A stretch of DNA of 64,000 bases from Macropodus opercularis (lineage: Eukaryota > Chordata > Actinopteri > Anabantiformes > Osphronemidae), in NCBI GenBank assembly GCA_030770545.1, contig CM061097.1:5580501-5644500 (forward strand). Direction: 5' to 3'. The stretch's first letter is position 1, and every line of letters begins with the position of its first letter. The notes beneath the pieces are model-generated. The model was not told the DNA's origin and did no database searches. It was given only the letters and a program-made list of their open reading frames with translations. Of this stretch, positions 12,330 to 23,123 are shown one piece after another. The position numbers and the translations under genes were made by a program.

Positions 12330-13000
12330 AACCACGTGGCCACTGGACGCGCGCAGCTACAGCTCTTTGATCTGTTACCACAGCAGATTTGAGAGCTGCC
12401 AAGAACAAAATGTCGCCAGATGCGACTTTCTAGCGGCAGGTGGCGCTGCAGAGGCCGCGTCCACAAACCTTCTAGAAAAGTTTTGTTTACTTCGAGCAGT
12501 ATTGAAACTCTCTGAAAACACGGGCCAGGTCACGGACAACCGCTCGACTCGGTTCCCGTCACACCTGATGAAAAGCAGCCACAGCAGAGCGACTGTCTCA
12601 GAAACACGCGGACAGATTGTTTGACGGGGTTGAAAGCGTGGTCGAACTCGGCTAAAGTTAAAATAACCAACGCAACGTAGGTGCTGACAAACAATAACAT
12701 TGCGCGGCTTCTCTAAGTCGGTCAAGCTATAACGCAAAACGCTGCCGCTTGCAGCAACGGACATGTTTGCGCAGCCTACCCGAGACGCCCCCTCGTCTTC
12801 GGCGCACTTAGCCGCCTGTGCGCACGCTCGCGCGCGCAGGTCCTCGAGCCAAAGTGCAGCCAGTCGGCAGCATATCCCGCCCTGTAACTTCAACAACCAA
12901 TCAAATATCCGACAAGACGCCGCCGACGTTTCTACCTCAGTGCCCACGGTTATGTAACGTCTGTTGTGTCTGCGCACCGGTGGACTGAAATCCGTGCCGG
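12330..13000. promoter_or_regulatory. CpG-rich interval, probable promoter side of the FAM173-family gene
   Basis: This stretch is visibly richer in CG dinucleotides than its surroundings and contains a CCAAT box (AACCAATC near 12896-12903). It lies upstream of the minus-strand gene, whose coding exon 1 is preceded by a possible splice acceptor, so a noncoding first exon could start here. A 237-codon minus-strand open frame (12375-13088) crosses it, but resembles no protein I know and is best explained by low stop-codon density in CG-rich DNA. Confidence 0.5.
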
Positions 13001-13628
13001 CCTCTAGTGAGGGATAAGGAGCTGGAGACAGTCGAGGTCGGTGATTTGAAGTCAAACAGAACCCGCTGATCCTCACTCCCATCCTCACCTCTTCAATTAA
13101 TTACCCAGCTCTGAGAACCCGCCTGGACGGGACTATGTGATTACACTTGCAAATATGCTGCCTCATTTTGCATGAGCTCCCGTTAAAAGCCCTGCAATGA
13201 TCACATTCATCAGCGCTCGGGCCTCTTATTTGCTCAGCCGCCTGCTGGCTACATGGGCGGGGAAGGGGGGGCTGCGAGACCGAGCGCTGACGCAAAAGAA
13301 GAGGCTGCTTCCTGATGTAAACTATATTTCCAGTGACCCGCGCAGAGTTTATTAGGTGCTAGACTGGACTTTTAACTAAACGAGTGAATTTTTATTTTAT
13401 AAGGACACACATGGACTTGTATGCGAAGGTAAGGAGTAGGCTGTGGTTTAACTGTTGAGAGGAACAGCATCAATCCGCCACATGCTAATTGTAAGGAAAC
13501 ACGGAGGGTGGTAATGGTACAGCTGTTTTGCCCTTTTGCTATTACCCGTGTGATGGTTATTAAAAACACAACCAAACAGGCTTTTTCTGCGATTCCTCTG
13601 TAAATCATCCAGCCGTCGACAGCTGTGA

Positions 13629-13653
13629 CGCGCTGCATGCCGAGTATTGTAGT
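13629..13653 (-). promoter_or_regulatory. ZNF143/THAP11-type (SBS) motif, minus orientation
   Basis: Read on the minus strand this is ACTACAATACTCGGCATGC followed by AGCGCG. It fits the ZNF143/STAF site, which begins ACTACAA and ends in a GCATGC-YGCG block, over nearly its whole length. It lies about 40 bp left of a CRE and is inverted relative to a second such motif at 13707. Confidence 0.65.
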
Positions 13654-13691
13654 CAAACCTCTGCCTGTGCAGTCGCTGGGTCCCCTCCTCG

Positions 13692-13699
13692 TGACGTCA
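13692..13699. promoter_or_regulatory. Palindromic CRE (TGACGTCA)
   Basis: A perfect full cAMP response element between two inverted ZNF143-type motifs, about 750 bp upstream of the rab3c start codon and about 1.6 kb from the divergent FAM173-family gene. It is the same 8-mer as in the plk2 promoter. Confidence 0.65.
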
Positions 13700-13706
13700 A
13701 GCAAAA

Positions 13707-13724
13707 ACTACAACTCCCATCGGC
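13707..13724 (+). promoter_or_regulatory. ZNF143/THAP11-type motif, plus orientation
   Basis: ACTACAACTCCCATCGGC matches the ACTACA-(A/T)TCCC core of the ZNF143 site but lacks the full 3' GCATGC block. It faces rab3c. A possible TATA box (TATAAAA, 13932-13938) lies about 210 bp downstream and would put a rab3c start near 13962, with an unspliced 5' UTR of about 485 nt that includes a TG repeat at 14148-14173. The start site itself is inferred. Confidence 0.5.
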
Positions 13725-14446
13725 TTGATCGCCTCCGTCGTCTGCGGTGACGCCAGAGAGGCGCTCGAAACGCGCTGCTCCTGTGCGCGCGCTCATCTCC
13801 TTTCCTCACGCCAAGCAGCAGCCTCGTCAGCTCCGGGGCGCGTGCCAGATCTGAAGCGGAGGGGACAGCTCCCAGGTGCTGAAATTGGTCTTCGCTCCAC
13901 AGAGAGACATCACCGCCGAGATAGACACTGATATAAAAGCCGTGTTTTGTAAATCAGGCGCAGACACAGATAGAGTCGAGGCCTTCAGAACAGGTTGGTT
14001 TCCTCTACGCGTTTTAGTAGCTTCCTTTACGCGACAGTCTTTAGTAGATAAAACGATCCCGCCCGGATTGGCTGAATTTACATTATTTGGCGTGCAGCTC
14101 CCTGCTCACCCACATCGTCTAATTTCATGTCATGTCGGCTTTTACCGAGTGTGTGTGTGTCTGTGTGTGTGTAAATGCCGGCGATGCATTGAAGGGTTCA
14201 AAGCGCTGTCCTTGCACACGTTGCTTAAATGGTGGCTTCTTTTCGTACGCGGAAGCGAAGAGAAACCCAGAGCAGGATGGAGGTCCGGCATCTTTTATGG
14301 CTGCATAGGCTACAGAGAGCTCAGCTTCACATCCCTGGCATGTAATGGCAGTGGCTTTGTCCAAACACCCCCCTTGGAGCAAAGATGACTGTGCTCGCAG
14401 TAGGCTTGTCCTCTTAGGTCGTTGAGGGCAGACAGCGTGTAGTGAA

Positions 14447-17400
14447 ATGCTTGAACGGCAGATGCAGATGGTAAGATGCGTTGTTTTCTACTACCAGGCC
14501 TTCCGTGTGTCAGTAAGAGCAGATGTGAAGGGTGGTTTGGTGTCTGCAGAAATGTGATGGTTATTGGGGAACATTCAGAACAGTCGATTTAGAAATTACA
14601 GTTTCATGTAAAACTATCGTATCAGGTTTTTTTCTCAATACATTATACACATAAAATTCAGTGAGTCAAAATGGTCCACAAGCTAAATTGAACTCTTTAA
14701 GTAATTTTTGTAAGAAAACATAATTATGTAAATGAAAGGAGTTGAGAGACGCATGGCCACGCTCAGCTCTTTTAAATCCTGGTTATCTAATTGTCATCAG
14801 TACGTCAGCGTGCTGTGTTGGTCGTGCTGGTTTTCCTGACACAGCCGTCTGCCTCCTCTGATCTGTGGCCTCTACAAAGTGCTTCTTCTGTCCTCACTTA
14901 CAGGCCTGTATGCGTAGACCAGAAACCGGGTCAAACACAGCTGATCTTCTTTTTTTATTCCCTGCTCTCTTTGTGTTTTTGCAGATGGCTGCCACTCAGG
15001 ATGTGAAGGGTAAGGGAGAGGGAGGGGACCAAAACTTTGACTACATGTTTAAGTTGCTGATCATCGGCAACAGCAGCGTGGGCAAAACGTCTTTCCTCTT
15101 CCGCTACGCCGACGACGCCTTCACTTCGGCCTTCGTCAGCACAGTGGGCATCGACTTCAAGGTGAAGACTGTGTACAAGAACGACAAGAGGATCAAACTG
15201 CAAATCTGGGTATGAAACATCAACAACAAAGCATCGAACATTCATAAGGTCAAAGCAGATAAAAACAAACCTTAACTTAAGACTCAAGTTCTATGGCAAT
15301 GACATCTAATGACATAATTTTCTTCAAAGCAAACACATTTCCTGCTTGAAAATCTAAACATTTACCAAAGCAGTTATATTTTCCTTTTAGTCACGTTACG
15401 TACAGGCTTCTATTTAATCCAGTTGTTCGCATGTTGATACTAAGAGAAACGTGTTTCTGTGATCTGGTGGATTTGTACCTGAGTGCTTAAGGGGGAAGGG
15501 GCTCGTCAGAGTCGCCCTGCCCCCCTTTCTCTTTATCATGGCTGTCCTGCAGAGTGACACCGTTGAGCTGTCCATCTGTGCCCAGAGCCCACATTCTCCT
15601 GACCTCTGCCCATATTTTTCTCTGTCGATCAATAGGCTTTCAAGCTGTAGGATTGGCCATAGAAAACAGTTGTGTGCACACAAGACCATTTGCATATCAA
15701 AAATGGCTCCATTACAATGTTTCCAACAAACAACTGAGACAAATTAAGACAACTTCTCTTCACAATCTCAGCCTCACAGTTCCCAGTTAAAATATGTTCA
15801 GTTCTTTGTTCCTTAGTCTTGAAAACAGGTGCCGGATCATCTGTGTGCCTAATTAACTGAAGAAAGCTTTGGTTTGACGCTCCACGGTGTAAGGATGGAG
15901 ACAGATGGAAGTGTCAGTATTGCTGACAGGAGACTAGTAAGTGTTGGTTTGGCGCTCAGCATGGAGGAGCACAGAAGCAACACCTCCCTGAGAACGTGTG
16001 GGAAACGGAAGAACGTCTGCGTCTGTCTTGTAATACCTCTGAGATGTGTTAAGGTTCCTCTCGTTTGCGTGATTTATTTCAGTTTTGACCTGACATTCGT
16101 GCACTAGCTCTTCCTTTCCTCCTTTTTTGAAACGCACCGTAAGTGGCCGTTCAAGGGGAAGGATGCTGGGTAATGTCATTGCGGTAGCTGCACCGTTAAT
16201 TTGCAGGGAGCAGCACAGATTCATATTAGGATAAAGTGAATAAAACCAGAGCAAAACTGTATCTTGTAAAAAAAATCGTAAAAATTAATCTTATGAAAAA
16301 CGGACTTTACTGAATGAAGAGTCTGGCGAGTGTCTGACTCCACTTGAAGGCATCAGCGTCTTGCATTGATTTTGCGCCAGCTGCAGAGTACAAGCAAAGC
16401 TTTTCAGGAAGCTCAGATTCCCAGGACTCAGCATATTTATTACTGTCCTGATCCGTCTTTTAAACCGAGAACAGGAAAACCTACTCACAGAAATAGCTTG
16501 GGAACGCAAAGGTCATTGTCAAGCATCCAAACAGGAATCAATAGCGTAATGAAATGTCCAAGCCTAGAAGAAGCAGTAGGTTAATGAGACGGAGACGACT
16601 GGAGCAAACTGTATCATGACTTGGTATAACCACATTAATAATAGATGAAATTCACCATTATGCTCCTCAGAATGTCACTGCGTTGAAGACGCCCACATTC
16701 ACATGCATTATTTTGTGTTACATTGTAAACGGACAGAAGCTTGTGTAGTGTGTGAGCTGTGTCTCTGTGGAGTGAAGGTCAGCGCTGTCCTCTGGCTATA
16801 ACAGGAACACTGTTGCCGCCATGTGCGGACTGACAGAGAGCAAAAAGCACTGTGGCAAATACAGTCCAGTGCTGCCCGTCGGGCTTCTGTTTAACAAGAG
16901 CCAAGTGGAGCAGCCAGCAGTCCTCCATCATGATTCACAGAAGCTTGCAAACACGCTCGTGGGTGGAACAACAGCAGCGTAAACATACAATATAAACAAG
17001 AGGGACATCGGGTATTATATAAGCTGGCCTCAAACAGCAAACCACCAAGTACAGGAACAGTTTCACACAAGCAACAATCCAAAATGTCTTCTACTTCCAA
17101 TAGGCCCAGCGTCTTGTGCCTGTGCTGGGCGTTAGCATTTGGTCGTTGCGGTGCAGCGGGCGCTTGTTTCCAGGGTAATCTGTGGACAATGGGCGACCCC
17201 TCGAAGGCTCTGTAATCACTGCTCGCTCTGCCTTGCAGCAATTTGTTCAGCCTACCAATAAATTCTATTTTTAGCCCCTTTTCTAGGAAATGCATGTCAT
17301 ATATTGAGCTCTGAATATTGCACCCGAGTATTTAGCACAGCTGAGTAATTATTTTATCGAGGAGAGGAACGAATCCATTAAATCAGCCCAGTCATTGTTT

Positions 17401-20400
17401 TTGGCATCTTATCGATGCAGAGCTAGTGAGGCACTAAGCGTAATGATTATCCACAGCATGAATGAATTTGCATACGGCCACAGCTTATTAACGTGTGTAT
17501 CTGTGCGCATGTGCTAAGCGTGACAGTGTAGATATCCATGTGCTGCTGTACCTCATATTAAAGCGTTTGTCTGGGTGCAGGACACCGCGGGCCAGGAGCG
17601 CTACAGGACCATCACCACTGCATACTACCGCGGGGCCATGGGCTTCATCCTCATGTATGACATCACCAACGAGGAGTCATTCGGCGCCGTGCAGGACTGG
17701 TGAGTCCCGTTGATCTGGGTTTGACAGTTCTGCGTGACGAGATCATCTCCAGGCCCTTTGTAAAAATATCTTTATGAGCATCAGATCATCCAGCACACTT
17801 CCTTCTGATGTGTGCTAGTTTAAGCAGCTTAGCTTTTCCTTCCCTGCTGCTGATAGATGCTTAACAGACGCTATGTCCTCTCAGCTGCAGAAACCAGGTT
17901 TCTAGGTTAGGACTGTGTTCACAGTAGCAGCGACGTTCTCATCGGGAACAGCTCGAGAAGCATGGAGGAATCTCAGCTGCCTTTAGAGACAACTGCATTC
18001 TGTGCAAGCAAATTTTAAATCAGATGACTCACGCAGACCTTGTAGACAGTAGATAGCATTGCTGACCCTTCACCCCACCTGGCCTGCACCTATTGTATGA
18101 CATTGACTGAGGCCATTGTCTACTGATCCCTCGTCACTTAGCTGGCAGCTGCCAGGGCTGGAGCCCACAGCTGATGTGTTGTACTCTTTTATTAGCATGA
18201 CATATGTTAATAAGCTTCACATTGTCTCCCTGAATTACAGTTAAATGTCCAGTTATTGTAAGCAAGTAAAACAAGACTTGCTTATAAAGAGAGGCCAGAC
18301 ACACCTATTGTTGCTCTATGTGTCTCTGACACTGATGGAGGACTGCGGTCTGAGCACTGTCTGTGATTGGTATTTTAATTAATGGAGCCAAAAGTGTTAC
18401 CCGTGAGTTTCCTCATGAGACAGGACACAATTTATCAGCTGTGAGCCAAACGGCTGTTTTTTTTACCCTTCATATAACCAGCATTGCTGTTTTTTTCCTT
18501 TTGCCCAAGGCCTTAATTCCACTTTTCTCTTTCCCTTGTTCCTTGTGACAAGGTTATAGAAAAAACTGGGTTGCTACGGCAACCGCTCCTTTCCTGACTG
18601 GGGCTGAATTAAGCTTGTGACGTGCGCGCTTCCTGTCTGTGACAGAGACAAACGGGGAAATGTTGTAATACTGACATCAAACGCAGGTCTTATTACAGCG
18701 TTGATGCTGATTACAATAACAAGTGTTCCCTCACTGTGATTTACCATTTCTCATTTCTCCTAACAGCAAACCCATAATATCCTGTACCTTTTGTTGGGTG
18801 GGATACTGTCTTGTGTTAACGGCAGCTGAATTCAGAATGGCCCACACACCAATATGACACATCAGAGCTGGACCTGGTTGTTGTTTCTTCCTTTTCCTTC
18901 CTGGCTGTTTTGCTCCTGTTTCAGCCGGCGTTATGTTCGCTGCCCTACTTTTAGTCACACTGCAACGTCACGGGAGAATTGTGCTCCTTACATTTCTTTC
19001 CATATTGTGTGCAGCCTGCAGGGGTTAGAACAGAGCAAGCGCCTCACTGATTCATAGGAACTCTACTACGAATGCAACATTTGGCAGGGCAAATTATTCC
19101 TGTAAAGGACGCACAGTCTTGTGGTCAAGTCTTGGCTGATTTCATTAACTCTAACAGTAAAATCTGAGATGCACTTTAGCTAAGAAATAAAACACAGTAA
19201 TTGTATTCAGGAAACACTGGGTGACAGATGAAAAGAAAAAAACTAAACCACGTGTGTAAACATGTAAACGTAATACTATGATGGCTCAGTTGAACGGCAT
19301 TGATTACACTGTAAATTCTGGGGTTATTCATTTGAGACCGAGACCAACCTACTGACCAAGCACTTGTAACCGGTACAAACCCTGCCGCTAATTAAAAGTC
19401 AGGACGAGCATCCTGCGAGCAAAGGTTAGGGAGTATTATGCAGCCCAACTGAATCACAACATTATCATAATCCAGTCTGGATGACACAATGCTTTGAACG
19501 ACAGAGGAGGTGGAGTTTTAGCTTTGTTACGGCCTTCACACATTTGTCATCGGCTATTTTGTAACACGGGGCTGTTTAGCTCTAAATAACTATTCATCCA
19601 AACATGCTGACAGGTAAGTGTTCCCCATATGTCTCGGTGATAACCTGTGTAACTAGGATATCGGTCAGGCTGGGATCACAACAGGAGGGAATGAAGTGGC
19701 CTATTAATCGGTGCGACAGAAGCCTAGAGTGACAAAAGCTAAATAGTTCAAATAAACCCATATTTTGAGGACAGAGCAGAAGTGGACCCACTTTTCCTCT
19801 GCTGTCATGAGTGAGTCAAATATTTCACACTGCCATATGAAAGATGATGTAATCCCTGTTCAGGACCGGTCCAAATGGTGGGTCATGCCCCTTCGTCTGC
19901 CATGTTTCAGGGAACTTTCCAAAGGATCTCACCCAAGCGGCGAACAAATACAGCAGTCACATAACACAGTGTTGCGTGAATTAGTCAATTGATGCTGTTG
20001 TGTCTGTTTCTAACTACACACAGGTCGACTCAGATAAAAACATACTCTTGGGACAACGCACAGGTGGTGCTGGCTGGGAATAAGTGTGACATGGAAGAGG
20101 AGAGAGTGGTGTCAGTGGACAGTGGCAGGCTGCTGGCAGAACAGCTGGGTAAGTCCAACCACAGGAACGTACCTAAGAGTTTATCAGTTGCTCACCTGCA
20201 GTATGTTTCCTGTTGAGGTTTGATTTCTCCCTCTTCACAAGGTTTCGAGTTCTTTGAGACAAGCGCCAAGGACAACATCAACGTGAAGCAGACCTTCGAA
20301 CGTCTAGTCGACCTAATTTGTGACAAGATGTCCGAGAGTTTGGACACGGATCCCGCCGTCACCACCGGCGCCCCCACGGCCAAACTCACAGACAGCGCTC

Positions 20401-20432
20401 CGCCCCTCCAGCAGCCCGGATGCAACTGTTAG
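14447..20432 (+). CDS. rab3c: Rab3C small GTPase
   Basis: Five coding exons: 14447-14470, 14985-15209, 17581-17699, 20024-20148, 20242-20432, all GT-AG, closing to 227 aa, the length of human RAB3C. The first exon encodes only eight residues (MLERQMQM, donor ATG|GTAAGA) and joins an exon beginning exactly at a second ATG (MAATQD). Human RAB3C has the same eight-residue leader ending at the same boundary, which separates it from RAB3A, B and D. Nucleotide-binding motifs: P-loop GNSSVGKT (36-43), DTAGQE (84-89, catalytic Q88), NKCD (142-145) and ETSAK (170-174). The switch regions and YYRGAMGFILMYDITNEESF are Rab3-typical. It ends in Cys-Asn-Cys (225-227), the CXC double geranylgeranylation signal. 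Rab3 proteins bind synaptic and secretory vesicles and regulate Ca2+-triggered exocytosis through RIM and rabphilin. If translation started at the exon 2 ATG, a 219-aa form would result. Confidence 0.93.
15210..17580 (+). other. rab3c: rab3c intron 2
   Basis: A 2.4 kb intron from GTATGA after LQIW to the TGCAG before DTAGQE. The intron position between the Trp and the DTAGQE motif is typical of Rab3 genes. I see no nested gene, RNA or clear mobile element. Confidence 0.8.
17700..20023 (+). other. rab3c: rab3c intron 3
   Basis: A 2.3 kb phase-2 intron that splits the tryptophan codon of AVQDW. Nothing else is recognised inside it. Confidence 0.8.
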
Positions 20433-22315
20433 TGACTGACGTTACCGAGCGAACGGCAGCGCAGTGCAGGTCCCGTCAGGCGGTAGAGTGTACAGTTTTT
20501 GTTCACCCTCAGCGTTATCTCTCCTGCTAGTGCTGCTTTCTCTGGACTACGGTTCAAACCCAGTTTAGTGGTAGAGTTATAAGATGCAGTCATATTATCT
20601 CACTCTCACCTTATATCAAGAGCAGATACGCAGACAAGCAGACATGGCTATTGTAATAAGTGAAATATAGAGACACAATATTCGCATTCTTCAGCTAGTT
20701 AGTATGCGTTTAAACCACATATGGAAATAATCAATAATCAAAGTGTACAGTTAATCCTGAAGACTTGTAAAATCTGTAAGACCTAGGATAATAATATGAT
20801 GAAGTAGAGTCGATGAGTGCTTTAATAATTCTTTTATTTTTTTGTACAATATGTTTTGGTTTCTTATGTCTCCTGAAGCTGCCAAAATCTATGATTTAGT
20901 GCACTATAGGATGTAGCGGCTTTGTTTTGTTTAATGAGCGTGGTTGTTGTGCGACTGTTCGGTAAGAGTGTGGGTCTGCATGAGTGAGAGTCACAAATGA
21001 GTGCAACTTTGTCATTTAAAAAAAAAATCTACCTTGGATAAAAAAGTGGCCTTTTAGCATTTCCAACTCGGCCTCTGTAAGTCCCCCTGTCGTATTTACT
21101 CTTGGAACGAATTCAGTGTGTGTATTTGTGTGTACTTTTTCCACAGTTTGCTGTGTGTAGATGTGTATTTCCTCTAATACTGTAGGTATCCCTGTAAATC
21201 ACTAAAGCAACTGTTTAAACATGCCTCCAATAGGACCCTTTATGTTTTGATGCCATGAGCATGCTGCCAAAAATCAATCAGTCAATCATTTGTGCTGTTC
21301 CACCTAAAGATAGGCCTTACGTGAAGTCAACCGTCCTCCATAGCAGCGATCCAGCATTTTATCTTAAACCTCGCACTGACAAAGCACAGTACAGTGTGTA
21401 ACATACGAATCAGCTCTGGCATGGAATGAACAGCCATATGCGAAAACGCACTGTTGGGCTTTCGGCCCGACAGGCCTAAACGCTAAAGTTTCATGTTTGT
21501 TCTATCCATAAAGAGAAACCTTCTGGAAACAACACAGACACATCGTAGTGATACGCCGTGAGCGAGCACAGCACAGCTCAAGTGCATGTACTGTAGTATA
21601 AAAGGTGCAGCTTGTTTTAAAACCCAGGAAGCCTTTACGTTCTGCGAGTCTTAGAGGAAAAGTAAAACATTTGTGCCAAAACATCACAGTTCCTTCATTA
21701 CTGTCAGTTGTTTGTTGCATAGTTGAATAAAACCTCCAAAAATTGCATGAAGTCAGTCCAGACTATCTGTGTAGATTTATAAAATAAGATAGTGTATATA
21801 ATCCTCTATGTTACAGATTTAGAAGCATTGTCGTGGCGTTTGCTGCGAGATGCAATGGGCCAATAAGTGCAATATTTTATGAATTAAACCCTGTACATAG
21901 TTTCTCCAACGACTCCGTCTGCAGCGTGTGAGGGACAGTTTGGTCCGAGCGCCTCTGGATGCGTGACTGCGTGTGTGCCTGCTGTACTGAAGAGACACAT
22001 TAAGTAATATAGTGTATCGTTTGTGTATTCCTTTTGTATAAATGTGTTCACGTACTATATTCTGTTCCTGCTAACTGTTGGGTGTTGACTGAACTTGTAT
22101 TATCATGTCAAAATGCAGTGTTGTTGTGAAAGATAGTCAGGAGATAACCTCCATGCCATATTGTTGTAACTCCAAGAAAAGGGAATCACATAAACTAGTT
22201 CAAAGACCCTGCGCATATGTGTGTACACATGCTCGGTGTGTGTACGTCTGTGTATGTGTGTGATATTATAATTTTATGCTAATAGCCATGAAATAAATTA
22301 TTGTAATGATCTCAA
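20433..22315 (+). other. rab3c: rab3c 3' untranslated region
   Basis: An AT-rich region after the TAG stop with two AATAAA hexamers (21725-21730 and 22292-22297). It holds two exact Pumilio-type motifs, TGTATATA at 21793-21800 and TGTACATA at 21892-21899, and a TG-rich stretch at about 22217-22263 just before the distal signal. Choice of poly(A) site would decide whether the Pumilio motifs are in the mRNA, since both lie beyond the proximal signal. Confidence 0.65.
22292..22297 (+). terminator. rab3c: rab3c distal poly(A) signal
   Basis: AATAAA following TG-rich sequence, about 1.86 kb past the stop. A proximal AATAAA is at 21725-21730. Confidence 0.6.
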
Positions 22316-23123
22316 GTCAAGGTTATTTCATACTGTTACGGACACAGACCACACATACGTTCGTCTGATTCTCTGTGGCTCTTGGTTGACTGCATGAAGG
22401 ACAGACCGGGGAGCTGCTGCTACTGGAGCTCGGCCTCGTTTCATTTCTAGGCAGCGGACACCACCTAGTGTTGCAGCGATATGTCTGCACCAAGATCTGA
22501 GATACTGATACCGACAGATGTTACAGAACAACTCAAATCCTGAGGTGATGCAGCAAATTACTGTAAGTATGTCAAATCTGTAGCTACAGTACATTATGCT
22601 ACTGTAGCTATGTATCCTTTGTAATTATCCAATATTTAATAACCAGTGGTGCTAGTGAGCACTACGGTAAGTACGTTTACTCATGATACACCACTTTATT
22701 TCTGAGGCAAATGACTGTTTACTGTAGCACATTTACCTGGAAGCTGTTTACTCTGTGAACGTTTTAATACTGTATGACCCAGAGTCACGATCGATCGACA
22801 GACTGGACATCAAAACCGGTTCATGGGCTCAGCTGCGTTTGAAACTTCCTGCGAAAGATGAAGAGAAAAACACTTTCATCCTCACAACATTATAAACATT
22901 CTGCAGATGCATTCAGTGCAGCACAGGCGTGTTTGTTAATGGAGGGATATTTGAGAGAAACAGGTTTGTGATCTAGCACTTGGAGCAAACAAAGAAGATT
23001 AAAACGTTTCTTTCAATGTCACCACCTTGAGTAAAATAAACGGTACATCCATCCTGTACCTCACTGGATATGACTGCAACAGTAAAACACGGAACACGCG
23101 GGCAGGCAGAATCAACCCATGCT
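22316..23123. other. Gap between convergent rab3c and pde4d 3' ends
   Basis: About 800 bp separate the distal rab3c poly(A) signal (plus) from the farthest likely pde4d poly(A) signal (minus). No coding frame or RNA gene is recognised. A further minus-strand AATAAA at 22695-22700 could extend pde4d into this gap. Confidence 0.5.

Noticed and set aside
12375..13088. 237-codon open frame on the minus strand, the longest in the window
   Set aside because: It spans a CpG-rich promoter interval, resembles no protein family I know, has no exon structure around it and is Arg/Ser/Ala/Cys-rich in the way CG-rich noncoding frames are. Long chance frames are expected where stop codons are sparse.
20553..20575. 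GGTTCAAACCC, tRNA B-box-like
   Set aside because: It departs from the B-box consensus, has no A-box or cloverleaf partner at the right distance and lies in the rab3c 3' UTR.
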